Below are positions 23,761 through 33,479 of a stretch of DNA of 33,860 bases, in pieces (position 1 is the stretch's first letter; the number at the start of each line of letters is the position of its first letter). The DNA comes from Saccoglossus kowalevskii (Eukaryota; Hemichordata; Enteropneusta; Harrimaniidae). Made by a program: the position numbers and the translations under genes. The DNA is taken from the NCBI RefSeq assembly GCF_000003605.2, contig NW_003131854.1:91271-125130 (forward strand). The letters are read 5' to 3'. The notes below the pieces were generated by a model. It was not told the origin of the DNA. It saw only the letters and a list, made by a program, of their open reading frames with translations, and did no database searches.

Positions 23761-23959
23761 ATTACTCACCGATTCCAAGCAGCCAAGCTTCTCGACATGC
23801 TTGGGAAAAAGAATCAGTTTGCTTACTTCAGTTTTTACCGCTCCCTTGAGGATTACTATCCGCATTTAGCGGAATTACTCAATAATGACATTCCAGATGA
23901 TGAAAGAGATGCTGCAAGCATTCCTCAACGGAAGATGAGTTATAGTACCATTGGTGCAG
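23761..23959 (+). CDS. APAF1: APAF1 coding exon 2 (CARD, second half, and linker)
   Basis: The acceptor ctctttcacag precedes ATT ACT CAC. The exon leaves in phase 1 at GCAG|gtgagt. It encodes RFQAAKLLDMLGKKNQFAYF and then SFYRSLEDYYPHLAELLNND, matching human AAMLIKMILKKDNDSYVSFY and the following helix. The linker after IPDDE is variable, as expected. A diverged copy of the exon's last 38 bases lies 69 bases downstream in the intron. Confidence 0.95.
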
Positions 23960-23988
23960 GTGAGTAATTGTATGGATGGTTTATCTCA

Positions 23989-24026
23989 CTTCCTCAAGGG
24001 AAGAGGAGTTATAGTTCCATGGGTCA
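23989..24026 (+). repeat. Diverged duplicate of the APAF1 exon 2 end
   Basis: 'cttcctcaagggaagaggag' and the following 'ttatagttccatggg' copy exon 2's 'attcctcaacggaagatgag' and 'ttatagtaccattgg' (23920-23957) with a few changes, at an offset of 69 bases. The copy has lost the gtgagt donor, so it looks like a decaying local duplication. Confidence 0.8.
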
Positions 24027-24141
24027 ACTTGGGCTCTAAACATTCAAGATGGTGGTAATCAGTGTGTTGTTTCATTTGTTTGTGTATATAGGAATGTTAT
24101 TAAATTATAAAATAAGGTTTTGTTATGATACTTTCCAATAG

Positions 24142-24339
24142 TGGAATCAATGCTGATTGAAGGAGGAATACCCCCTAGACCTCATGTCTATATTGACAGA
24201 CCAGAGGAGCTTGCCGAAATAAGAAAAGCACTATGGCAGTTGAAGGACCACGCAGGTTGGGTAATGGTGCATGGTATGGGTGGCAGTGGTAAAACTGTCA
24301 TGGCAACAGAAGCTGTACGAGATCAAGAATTGGTAGCTG
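24142..24339 (+). CDS. APAF1: APAF1 coding exon 3 (NB-ARC P-loop)
   Basis: The acceptor ttccaatag precedes a phase-1 entry; the exon leaves in phase 1 at GCTG|gtaatt. It encodes EGGIPPRPHVYIDR, then GWVMVHGMGGSGKTVMATEA and VRDQELVA. Human has EGGVPQRPVVFVTR, GWVTIHGMAGCGKSVLAAEA and VRDHSLLEG. The invariant P-loop Lys is residue 167; Thr replaces Ser after it, which is a normal Walker A variant. Confidence 0.96.
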
Positions 24340-24543
24340 GTAATTTCATGTCTGTAACAAACATTATTGACACAAGTGAAATATTCTGAGATTCACTGTT
24401 TTTAGAGACTTGTGTTAAGTTTTGAAAACCTATGTTGATTTCTGTTATCATCTGTTGTTTGTAGATATTTCATCCAAGTTTAAAAATCATGCGTATGAAA
24501 GACAAGGTCTCAATAGTTTTACTATGTTTTTGTTGCATTTCAG

Positions 24544-24718
24544 AATGTTTTCCTGGTGGGGTATTCTGGGCTCCAATATGTCAAATTGACAGACCACAAT
24601 GTTTGATGAAAATGCAGAACTTGTGTGCCCGGCTGGACAAGGAAGAGAGAAAAGCTCCTCAGAATATTGAAGAAGCTAAAGATAGACTTAGAACCATATT
24701 CCTGCATCAGCATCCCAG
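24544..24718 (+). CDS. APAF1: APAF1 coding exon 4 (NB-ARC)
   Basis: The acceptor is tgcatttcag; the donor CCCAG|gtaaaa is in phase 2. It encodes ECFPGGVFWAPI, then LMKMQNLCARLDKEE and NIEEAKDRLRTIFLHQHPR. The last segment is nearly identical to human Apaf-1. Confidence 0.96.
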
Positions 24719-25731
24719 GTAAAAATTATTGCAGGACACATTATAATATTATTTTATGCAAGTGAAGCATATAGGTAGCTAGAAAGTAACATGTACGGCA
24801 GCTGTCTTGGTGCTGTTTGTAGGTACATATACATATGCTGGGTATCCTAACATGTATTCTTCTGGCACTGTAAATGTTATTTTGGCTTTTTTAGCTCCGC
24901 TGTCAACTTTGTCGAGTGGAGTGTATCATATGGGTGATTGTCTGTCACCCACACCAACTATTTCAACTTCTTCTTGAAAACTACAAGCCTCATTGCTTTG
25001 ATACGTGCAGGTGGTATATTTACCTTGGTAGACCTTACTAAAATTTGTTCATTTCATGATGATGTCTATAATTCTCTAATTTTGGTGAATTAATTTTGTG
25101 ATTTTTGGTAAAAAGTGATATTTTTGACTTCTTGTTGATACTATACATATAGGTACTACAGGTGGACCTCTCTTAGTTTGTGATGATATCTTCAATTCTC
25201 TAATCTTGATGAATATTTTAGTCATTTTTTCAATTCTTTAACTGAAATGTGCATTGCCAACAGCATATCAAACAAATGGACATGGACGATGTTGACATTG
25301 AGATTTATTTCTGTGTCTGGACTGGACTGGTATATAGGCTGCTCTTGTTTGATTTTTGTGAATATTAATGATCTGATCTGCATAATTGGCTAATTTTATA
25401 GTTTTCCACTGATTTCTGAAAAAACAGAATTCATATATGTTCTCTGGGATAATCAGTAGACCTAAATAGTTGTGAGTTGAAACCATGCATATTAATCACC
25501 TGATTTGCATAATTAACGAATATTAGCTTGCTCCCCTGATTCCAGAACTGCTCAGCAGGGCATTCATGACAATTAAAATCTACAAATCTATGTTGATTAC
25601 TGATGTTTAACTATAATTGTTCTCGTCATACAGGTTCATATGATTATTTACTTGCATGGTAAAGAAGGAAAATTCTAAGGTCTGTTTCCTTCTCATTTAC
25701 TTACTATATGCTGATCATTATTTTGTTTCAG
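24719..25731. other. APAF1 intron 4, dispersed repeat remnants
   Basis: Around 24890-25560 there are repeated diverged segments ('gatgatgtctataattctct' near 25060 and 'gatgatatcttcaattctct' near 25180). Blocks such as 'tttgcataattaacgaatat' resemble those at 580-860. No gene is seen; it reads as old repeat sequence. Confidence 0.6.
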
Positions 25732-25844
25732 ATCTTTGTTGATAATTGATGATGTCTGGGATAAGCAGGTGTGTAAAACGTTTGATATCCAAGCCAGAAT
25801 AATGGTTACAACAAGAGACTCTACTGTCACAGATCTTGTGTCTG
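25732..25844 (+). CDS. APAF1: APAF1 coding exon 5 (Walker B and sensor)
   Basis: The acceptor ttttgtttcag is strong; the donor TCTG|gtaagt is in phase 1. It encodes SLLIIDDVWD (Walker B, Asp247/248) and ARIMVTTRDSTVTDLVSG. The TTR Arg (269) corresponds to the human Apaf-1 sensor Arg265, which senses the nucleotide phosphate. Confidence 0.96.
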
Positions 25845-26004
25845 GTAAGTAACCATTCACTAAAAAAATTGTGAAGCAAATTAAAATTGGGGGGGGGGGG
25901 TCTGTTGTTTGGCCACCATTTGGGGATGAAAAAGTAACCATATGCCATATATATCACAGATGTAGTATAAGTTAAGTAACCACATAGCATATGTCTATTT
26001 GTAG

Positions 26005-26375
26005 GAAAAGTGATCAAGGTTAAAATCTCGCAAGGTTTAAAAGTAGAACAGTCTAAAGAAATGCTGGCAAACTATACAACAATGGAGGTGGATGACCTTC
26101 CTGATGAAGCTGATTCTTTATTTGAAGAATGTAAAGGTCTTCCACTCTGTATTTCAATGATTGGCGCTTTACTACAAGATCATCCGAATAGATGGAATTA
26201 TTACCTGAAACAAATCCAATCAAAAAGATCAGATCGTGTCCGTAAAGCTTCAGCGTACGAGTACGAAACACTGGAAGATGCTATCAGTATGAGTATTACT
26301 AATCTACGCGATGAATTACGAGGGCTCTATCAAGATTTTGCTCTTTTTGATGAGTCCACAAGAGTGCCAGCTTCA
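26005..26375 (+). CDS. APAF1: APAF1 coding exon 6 (NB-ARC helical domain and winged helix start)
   Basis: The acceptor tatttgtag is followed by 123 codons after the split Gly; the donor TTCA|gtgagt is in phase 0. LPDEADSLFEECKGLPLCIS and MIGALLQDHPNRWNYYLKQ match the human sequence closely. SAYEYETLEDAISMSI and the following block start the winged helix. Confidence 0.96.
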
Positions 26376-26515
26376 GTGAGTTTATTCAGAATCATGTCAT
26401 TTATTTGTTTCCACTCCTTCGTCTTGTGTGTGACTTTGGAATGTTTTCTGTCCATTTCATCCTGGGAAATGCATTATCCAAAGCCAAATCAAATGTGTGT
26501 GTATGAGCTGTAGGT

Positions 26516-27955
26516 GAGAACGATGTTATGTGTGAGCATCATATGTGATTTTTCTACGAGTTGCAGGTGAGCACCATATGTGAGTTATGTATGAGCTGTA
26601 GATTAGTTATGGGTGAGCTGCAGGTGAGCATGTACATTGTACTGTATGAGTTATGTCTGAGATGCAAATAAGCACTGTATGAGAGTTATACGTGTGAGAT
26701 TCAAGTGAGCACCGTATGTGAGTTACATGTGAGAGATGCAAGTGAGCATCATATGTGAGTTATGTGTGAGCTCCAGCTGAGCACTGTATGAGGGTTTTAT
26801 GTGAGAGATGCCAGTGAGCACCATATGTGAGTTACATGTGAGAGATGCAAGTGAGCATCATATGGGAGTTATGTGTGAACTCCAGCTGAGCACTGTATGA
26901 GGGTTGTATGCGAGATGCCAGTGAGCACCATATGTGAGTTACATGTAAGAGATGCAAGTGAGCATCATATGTAAGTTATGTGTGAGATTCAAGTGAGCAC
27001 CGTATGTGAGTTACATGTGAGAGATGCAAGTGAGCATCATATGTGAGTTACATGTGAGAGATGCAAGTGAGCATCATATGGGAGTTATGTGTGAACTCCA
27101 GCTGAGCACTGTATGAGGGTTTTATGTGAGATGCCAGTGAGCACCATATGTGAGTTACATGTGAGAGATGCAAGTGAGCATCATATGTAAGTTATGTGTG
27201 AGATTCAAGTGAGCACCGTATGTGAGTTACATGTGAGAGATGCAAGTGAGCATCATATGTGAGTTATGTGAGCTCCAGCTGAGCACTGTATGAGGGTTTT
27301 ATGTGAGAGATGCCAGTGAGCACCATATGTGAGTTACATGTGAGAGATGCAAGTGAGCATCATATGTGAGTTACATGTGAGAGATGCAAGTGAGCATCAT
27401 ATGTTAGTTATATGTGAGCTCCAGCTGAGCACTGTATGAGGGTTTTATGTGAGAGATGCCAGTGAGTACCATATGTGAGTTACATGTGAGAGATGCAAGT
27501 GAGCATCATATGTGAGTTACATGTCAGAGATGCAAGTGAGCATCATATGTGAGTTATGTGTGAGCTGCAGGTGAGCACTGTATGAGAGTTTTATGTGAGC
27601 GATACCAGTGAGCACCATATGTGAGTTACATGTGAGAGATGCAAGTGAGCATCATATGTGAGTTATGTGTGAGCTGCAGGTGAGCACTGTATGAGAGTTA
27701 TGTGAGAGATACCAGTGAGCATCATATGTGAGTTATATGTGAGAGATGCAGGTGAGCATCCTATGAGAGTTATGTGTGAGCTCCAAGTGAGCACTGTATG
27801 AGAGTTTTATGTGAGAGATACCAGTGAGCACCATATGTGAGTTACATGTGAGAGATGCAAGTGAGCATCATATGTGAGTTATGTGTGAGCTGCAGGTGAG
27901 TACTGTATGAGTGTTTTATGTGAGAGATGCCAGTGAGCACCATGTGTGAGTTATA
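26516..27955 (+). repeat. 35-37 bp minisatellite in APAF1 intron 6
   Basis: About 1.4 kb of tandem units built on 'gtgagttacatgtgagagat' plus 'gcaagtgagcatcatat' (37 bp) alternates with variants 'gtgagttatgtgtgagctcc' plus 'agctgagcactgtat' (35 bp) and 'gagggttttatgtgagagat' plus 'gccagtgagcaccatat' (37 bp). Blocks of three to four units recur in the same order, a higher-order structure. GTGAGT and GTGAGC appear several times per unit set. The array starts 140 bases after exon 6, whose own donor is gtgagt. Confidence 0.96.
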
Positions 27956-28109
27956 CAAATCACATGTTTGCCAGTGAGTAAACTGAGTACAACATATATT
28001 GCTGTGGGAATTCATAATGCCATGGTAACATACAACCTAATTATTTCATTACCTTGAACCTATGTTACTAAACTAAGATTATTGGATTTGTGTTTTTTCA
28101 TCTCATCAG

Positions 28110-28280
28110 GTTTTGTCTATTTTGTGGGATGAAGAAATTGAAATAGTTGAAGATACTATGTTGGAATTGGTTAATAAATCATTAGCCATGCAGATATATG
28201 ACAAAATACAAAAATGTTATCGATATAGTGTTCATAATTTACAGTTGGATGTACTTGTGAAAGAGTGTCCTGACATAGCA
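28110..28280 (+). CDS. APAF1: APAF1 coding exon 7 (winged helix with MHD-like motif)
   Basis: The acceptor ttcatctcatcag leads to 57 codons, phase 0 on both sides, with donor GCA|gtaagt. VLSILWDEEIEIVEDTMLEL and VNKSL match human VLCILWDMETEEVEDILQEF and VNKSL. The MHD-like segment reads SVHNLQLDVL where human has YLHDLQVDFL: the His is kept, the Asp is Asn. Confidence 0.95.
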
Positions 28281-28599
28281 GTAAGTATCATTAAAGGACA
28301 TACATTGAAACTTGTGGTATTTTACTTGTGCAGAGATTATGGTTATAGCCATTAAATTGAAAGTGCCTGTCTAAAAATAGCAGTTCTAGTCTGTAGCCAT
28401 AAACTTGTAGTCTATTTTTAGTCCTAGTTCAGATACAGTCTGAAAACGAGGACTTATGGATTGACCTCTGTCTGTGCGTCCATGTGTTCGTGTGTCTGTG
28501 TGTGCGTCCACACCTATAACCTAGACATACCTGGACAAATTACATTCAAACTTCACACATACATCATACATAATGTTATACGTATGCACCTCCATTTGT

Positions 28600-29060
28600 T
28601 TCACGATCTGATTCAAGATGGCCGAGTGGCAGCCATTTTTGTACTGAAATCAAGCATTTCTGGCATTCCATAACCGGATCTCAGCTGTATACAGATGGAT
28701 TTTGTTATACTTGGTACATACATTGGACATTGATGCACATCATTTTGTTTTTCAGATCAGATTCAAAATGGCTGACAGCTGGCCATTTTGTTTTAATGAA
28801 TGTGGTTCTAAGGCTATAATATCTCTGACATGCTTTGACTGATTAAGTTCAAATTTTATATATTCATTATACATCATGTCATAGATACACAGATGTATTC
28901 AAAATGGACAACTGGTGGCCATTTTATTTTGATTATCGCATTATCTCTCAATATGGACAAGTTTGATGATCAAATACAAGATGACTGAATGTCAATCATT
29001 TTAATGTAAAAAAAATCATCATAATCAAGCATCAGTTTCTGGATCCATTTCTCTGACATG
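28600..29060 (-). repeat. Inverted copy of the AAAATGGC repeat family in APAF1 intron 7
   Basis: Contains 'caagatggccgagtggcagc', 'caaaatggctgacagctggc' and 'atctctgacatgctttgact'. Reverse-complemented, these correspond to the units at 12300-13010. The preceding part (28440-28560) is TG/CC-rich ('gtgtctgtgtgtgcgtcc') and probably belongs to the same dispersed element. Confidence 0.7.
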
Positions 29061-29515
29061 TTTTTGTTCCAACTATATTACTATAAACAAAACTATATAT
29101 CTTAAATTTGATAACAAATGAGGACTGTGCCATGCATGGATTGTTTTGTTGATTATTCATGTTTATTTTGTTAATTACAGGTAATTTTCATAATAAAATA
29201 TGGAGTGCCTATCTAAAATGACTGGCCAACTAGTGAATGATTACTGCCAGTGTTTTTTATCAAGCTGTGTACTGAAAAATGTTGTCATTGACAAATAAAG
29301 TTCCTATATACGTAAATAAGTTGTTTCAGATAAAGAAGTAAATAAAATGCACAATAACAGTTGAACATATGCCACATTGCACCAATCATCTAATAGTGGC
29401 AAGTGATTTAGAAGTCTATTTGATGTTTTCTTTTTACATAAAAGTCAGTTGCACCATCTGACAAGAGCACACCCTGGTTCAATGTGTCAGTGAATATTCA
29501 TATTCTATATTGTAG

Positions 29516-29755
29516 GCTTTACACAGGAAGCTTGTCAATCAATATCACAAGTCTTGTAATGGTAACTACCACCAGCTGAAAAATGATTATTATATTCATT
29601 GGTATTTAGCAAGACATATGAAACAAGCCAAAATGGATAAAGAACTCTGGAACCTTCTTCTAGACATCCACTGGGTAGAATCCAAAATACAAGTTACCGG
29701 ACCATCTGATTTGTTGACGGAGTACATCAAGTTTACAGATTCACTAGAACCACAG
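29516..29755 (+). CDS. APAF1: APAF1 coding exon 8 (helical domain 2)
   Basis: An 80-codon exon, phase 0 on both sides, lies between acceptor tctatattgtag and donor CACAG|gttaga. It encodes ALHRKLVNQYHK, YYIHWYLARHMKQAKMDKEL and IQVTGPSDLLTEYIKF. Human has DLHKKIITQFQR, YWYNFLAYHMASAKMHKEL and TELVGPAHLIHEFVEY. It lacks a start codon, so simple open-frame tracks miss it. Confidence 0.94.
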
Positions 29756-30516
29756 GTTAGAGTTACTCTATTGTAGTATCAATTAATTAGTTATTGTATA
29801 TTTTCACTGTAACATAATTTGTCTGCGAACGCTAAAGTCAACTTGTGTCACGTTTCACAAACTGAACCTGAATAATTTTTTTCTAGAAGTATTCCTGGCA
29901 TTCTTTATTATTATAAAACTATGTACAGTATACCGTATTTACTATATAAGAAGTGTATCTCAAATAAATGTACATGCTGAGTTATTAAAATATGACTATG
30001 TCTAACAATACACAAACCTCTGGTGATTACATAAGCACATGTGCTACTAATATAGCAAATATGGTATTGATGCTGGTTTGGTTTGGATGAACCAATCAGG
30101 AAAATTCTTTATTAGCACTTAGAAATGCTTTAAAACAATTTTTGGCAATTTTTTGTAAGTGGGCGTCAACCCTTTTTAGGAACTATTTAATTATTATTCA
30201 ACTAGACCATGACATAGCAATATTCCATGAACTCATTGATGACACACAGAACTAACAAACTAACAGTGAGTTGTAGTATAGGCAAGGTGGTATAAGTTTC
30301 ATTAGGTTTTAGATTTCAACTAGCTGGGTAGTTTACACAGAATACAACTCAGAAAGCCTGCAGAAAAAAAATTAAAATGCAGAGTCAATAATTAGATACA
30401 TGTTATGACTTTGTAGAATTAGTATACCTCCCTTTCAGTATTATGGTAATATATTTTCAAAAGCAGCAAACTAATCATCTGCAGTTTGTTTTTCTTTGCA
30501 TTGGAATCTTTTTCAG
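29756..30516. other. APAF1 intron 8, nothing further seen
   Basis: AT-rich intron sequence with no recognised exon, repeat unit or RNA gene. Confidence 0.55.
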
Positions 30517-30633
30517 TTTGTGCCGATAGAAGTGAGTAAATTGTTACACCAAGTCTCAGATGTTTTCAGACAGCAAGTTATCAAACTTGCTCACTATTTC
30601 ACTTACAACATTGATTTTAACTATTACATGTAG
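30517..30633 (+). CDS. APAF1: Tentative APAF1 exon 9 with in-frame stop
   Basis: A strong acceptor (ctttttcag) at 30516 is in phase with exon 8 and followed by 38 open codons and TAG (30631-30633). The translation (VSKLLHQVSDVFRQQVIKLA in the middle) is helix-like and could fit the helical arm, but it does not clearly match human Apaf-1. Two alternative donors exist: gtgagt at 30532, giving a 15-base micro-exon, and gtagta at 30630. Either could lead to WD40 exons beyond the window. Read through to the stop, it would end the protein without WD40 repeats. No clear AATAAA follows. Confidence 0.4.
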   Translation, partial: FVPIEVSKLLHQVSDVFRQQVIKLAHYFTYNIDFNYYM

Positions 30634-30671
30634 TAAATGGCCTTACCTTTTCATCTTTCTCGCTCAAATTT

Positions 30672-30816
30672 GTCTGCACTTTTTTTTTTTATTCTTCAAT
30701 ATTTCTGGAAATGAACCCTAATTTTGGAGCCAACAGAAAAAATTTGAGTAAATTTTCAGTTTTTACTCAAAAGAATTGGCTATTTTTGTATCAATATTCT
30801 GAAGGAAAGTGCAGAC
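30672..30816. repeat. 145-bp foldback element
   Basis: Three nested inverted pairs are present: GTCTGCACTTT (30672-30682) with AAAGTGCAGAC (30806-30816), AGCCAA (30728-30733) with TTGGCT (30776-30781), and TTTGAGTAAA (30743-30752) with TTTACTCAAA (30762-30771). The centre loop is nine bases. The nested symmetry is typical of a small MITE or foldback element. Target duplication is unclear. Confidence 0.75.
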
Positions 30817-31222
30817 TATAAACAGAACTATTTTGTGAATTTGTGATGAAAAGAGGAAACTGGTGATGAAAGCATTAATATTCATCGTTAATCGATTAGA
30901 GAACTCTCACAAATAACTTCGTGACATTTAGGTGAATATTTTTGTATTGAATATTGCAGCAGGCATGGATGTGAGACCCAAATTACTAGAAAAATAATAT
31001 ACATGTAGTATATAAATCTATTTTGATTGTGATCCTCATCAATTCACTATGTTCAATTACCCACCATAGACTCCGGTCAGTCAAAATGACTATTTTGAAC
31101 TGTAGACATTAATCAGCGATTCTGCCAATGACGGAGAGATGGAATCTACATGTAGGTCAGGGGAAGCCCCATGACCCCAAGATTCTTTTCCTTTACGTCA
31201 CGAAACACGTGACCGAGACCAT
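30817..31222. other. Non-coding stretch before the GC-rich region
   Basis: AT-rich until about 31180. There ACGTCACGAAACACGTGACC introduces a more GC- and CpG-rich segment, and CACGTGAC is an E-box of the USF/TFE type. No exon was recognised. Confidence 0.5.
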
Positions 31223-31462
31223 ATGGCGGCACCATTATTCACCCTGCTTTTTTCTCCGCATCGAGTGGGGATAAAGTTTAGCGACTCTGCCTGGATCGCT
31301 TGCTTTTTCTTGTCCGGGTTTCTAGCTTGGGTTGTTGCCGATGCCGCAGCATCCAACATTGTAGCTGGTAGTTTTCCTTGTCATTTTTACCCTTGTGTCG
31401 CTTTCCCCTTTGTGTGTAGCATTTTTCACAACAAAGAAATAAAACCCGGCGTCATAGCTTAA
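31223..31462 (+). CDS. Small open frame of unknown status at the GC-rich boundary
   Basis: A true ATG in a good context (ATATGGCGG) opens 79 codons. It starts MAAPLFTLLFSPHR and has one hydrophobic segment (WIACFFLSGFLAWVVADAAA) that could span a membrane. It is not recognised. It lies about 0.5 kb upstream of the gag-like part of the DIRS relic and may be terminal-repeat or leader sequence of that element, or the start of an unrelated gene. Confidence 0.2.
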   Translation: MAAPLFTLLFSPHRVGIKFSDSAWIACFFLSGFLAWVVADAAASNIVAGSFPCHFYPCVAFPFVCSIFHNKEIKPGVIA

Positions 31463-31790
31463 TCAATCGTTGATTTCGTTACGTCACCTTTTCCAACTGT
31501 AATTCGCTTCCCTCATGCATGCCGTCTTCATTTTATGCTTGATCTATGTATTTAGAAATGGATAGATGTAATGACAGCACCAGAGGCTCGCTGCCGTTTT
31601 TTGCTTCCTCGTTTTTCGAGATGACTGTGCAGTGGTTATATTCAGAATTTACCAGCATAGAACCCGCATCCGAAATGCTTTTTGCCGTGGCTGTGTGTGG
31701 GTTTCGGGAGCCATCAAAATCACTGAGACTGACCGCGTCGCTCAGATTTTGACAGCAAGGTCACGCGTCCAGTAAAAATCGATTAAGGTG
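31463..31790. other. Unassigned GC-richer sequence upstream of the gag-like region
   Basis: Short open frames only (31546-31752). The left end of the DIRS-like element could lie here, but no repeat pair defines it. A donor-like AAG|gtgagt occurs near 31789. Confidence 0.4.
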
Positions 31791-31792
31791 AG

Positions 31793-33478
31793 TTGCGTGT
31801 TTGGCATGAGTGGAAAGTCCTCACGCTCGGCTACCGGTACGAGACGTCGAGTAGGAGGCCCAATGGTGGAGGTACCGATATTTTTTTTTTCGATTTTACT
31901 GGCTACAGCGAGGCTGTGCCTCTGGTGGTCTTTCCTCCTATGGGGCCCGTTGCGAGTCCCTTTGTGGATCCTCCCTCGCACGGCGCCGGGTTTGCCTTTG
32001 AGATGAGGGCTTTGGTCGAAGGACTGTCGGGGCAAATTGCATCCCTGGCAGGTAGATCAGGTAGATCAAACACAGTCGGAGCGAACTGTCTCCACTGCGG
32101 CCCCTCGGTGGGCAAGCAGGAAGAAACACGAAAGCATCGCTTGCATTCAAACACGTCTCTTCCGGGGAACCTCCCGTTCCCAGCTGTGGCTCTCCCGCTG
32201 ATTTGGATGAGGCCAAGGCTCAGGCTAGTTGTACCGGGTCTCCTCTGGGGCCTCGGGCACTGAATGCCAACGAGGATGCTGGCAGCCAAGCCTCCGATTT
32301 CGGGGCAGGGTTTTCGGGTCAGGGCGCACGTTGCACCTCCCCCCTACTTTCAGCCAGCCAGGGTTCGTTGCACGGTAATGGTACAACGGTAACGAATTTA
32401 CCCTTGTGTCCGGTCTCCGCTGTGGGTTTTGACTCCCTTCTTACCGACCCACGGTCATCCCCAGAGGGAACTGACCCTGTCATGGGACGCACAGTCAAAC
32501 ACACTCTTTCTCACATATTCAAATTGAAAGGAGACAGTTCGCTCACGACGGATACAGCCGGTACCTCGGGCGGTCCCTCAGAGTCTTCCATTCGTAACGA
32601 CTTGGTGAGCCACGCCATTGGGGTGATGTGGAGTATCATCGATCCTAGTGATAGGATGTAAACACCCCCACCCTTGATGCTAAGGCGACCACTTACGCTT
32701 ACTTTAACGCTCACGGGCATCGGGATCCAAAGCAACCCCGTCGGCACGTCTCTTCCTGTCTGGGCGAGTTGGGGCGCAGGGTGTGCAAACGATGTTGATG
32801 GGCGAACGTTGGTCAGCCCCGGAGGAGGTAATGCTTAATGCCCTCCGAAGGGGGTTAGATCTTATGCAACACTTTCCGCTGGACCAAACACTACCATGTC
32901 GATGTGGTTTCGGGATCAGACCCCAAAGTGTGGGATGAGACCAAAACACCCCCAACCGGATCCAAGGCTCCTTCCCCAGACCTCGGTACCAAGAATTTCC
33001 ATTTGGCAAATCTGAGATGATCCATCACGCCCTGAGGGCAGAGTTGCTTGAGCGCATTATTGTGCGTGCCCAGGACCCTGAGACCTTGAAGGCAGAACGC
33101 ACTGCCTCCTAGACTAGACAACACATTTACTGGTGGGCCACCCCACATCTACGTGCGACCTCCCCTCGTGTCACCTTGCTCTCTTTGCCGGGGCCACTAC
33201 TGTGCAACAAGACGTGGTTATAGGCGTGTGTGTTTTGGCCGGCAAGCTGAGTCAGGGGGACGATCAAATCCGCTAGCCAGTTGGCCCTGCCAAGGGTAAA
33301 CGGAGGGCACCCCAAGCACAGAAAACACAACGCCCTAGGGCGTCGTCCGCTAGCCAGAGTCAGCCAGGAGGCAAGCGCTCATACCCTTCCATGGGAGGGA
33401 ATAGTAGCGGCACGCCCCCAGGGAGGAAGGGTCCAGGTGGTGACTCCTCACCCTCCTCGGGCGGTCGTCCACCCCAGC
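31793..33478 (+). pseudogene. DIRS gag-like region, frameshifted
   Basis: Protein-like segments jump between frames. ALVEGLSGQIASLAG ends near 32060. A long frame to 32661 contains VKHTLSHIFKLKGDSS. QTMLMGERWSAPEEVMLNAL follows near 32790, and MIHHALRAELLERIIVRAQD from about 33017. A basic tail like KRRAPQAQKTQRPRASS runs near 33300-33350, ending in a Gly/Pro/Ser-rich stretch. Such a tail is usual for DIRS gag proteins. Several stops and shifts separate the pieces. Large minus-strand frames over this region are shadows of its high GC content. Confidence 0.6.
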
Positions 33479-33479
33479 A

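Larger units (their letters stand above)
22130..30633 (+). other. APAF1: APAF1 gene, apoptosome scaffold (5' half of locus)
   Basis: Eight exons join with consistent phases into 539 residues: 50 residues, then 66, then about 66, 58, 38, 124, 57 and 80. Order: CARD (about 5-100), NB-ARC (about 117-400) with P-loop GMGGSGKT (161-168), Walker B LLIIDDVWD (Asp247/248) and sensor TTR (Arg269). CKGLPL (321-326) follows, then the winged helix with VHN in the MHD-like position (443-445) and the start of the helical arm. Residue-by-residue similarity to human Apaf-1 is clear throughout, for example NIEEAKDRLR and HPNRWNYYLKQ. Apaf-1 binds cytochrome c and dATP, assembles into the apoptosome and recruits procaspase-9 through its CARD. 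The cytochrome-c-sensing WD40 repeats are not in the window and probably lie beyond its right edge. The first coding ATG is at 23459. Confidence 0.95.

Noticed and set aside
26516-27955. Array considered as coding or as a CRISPR
   Set aside because: It is tandem without spacers, carries stops in the frames checked and lies inside a well-defined intron.
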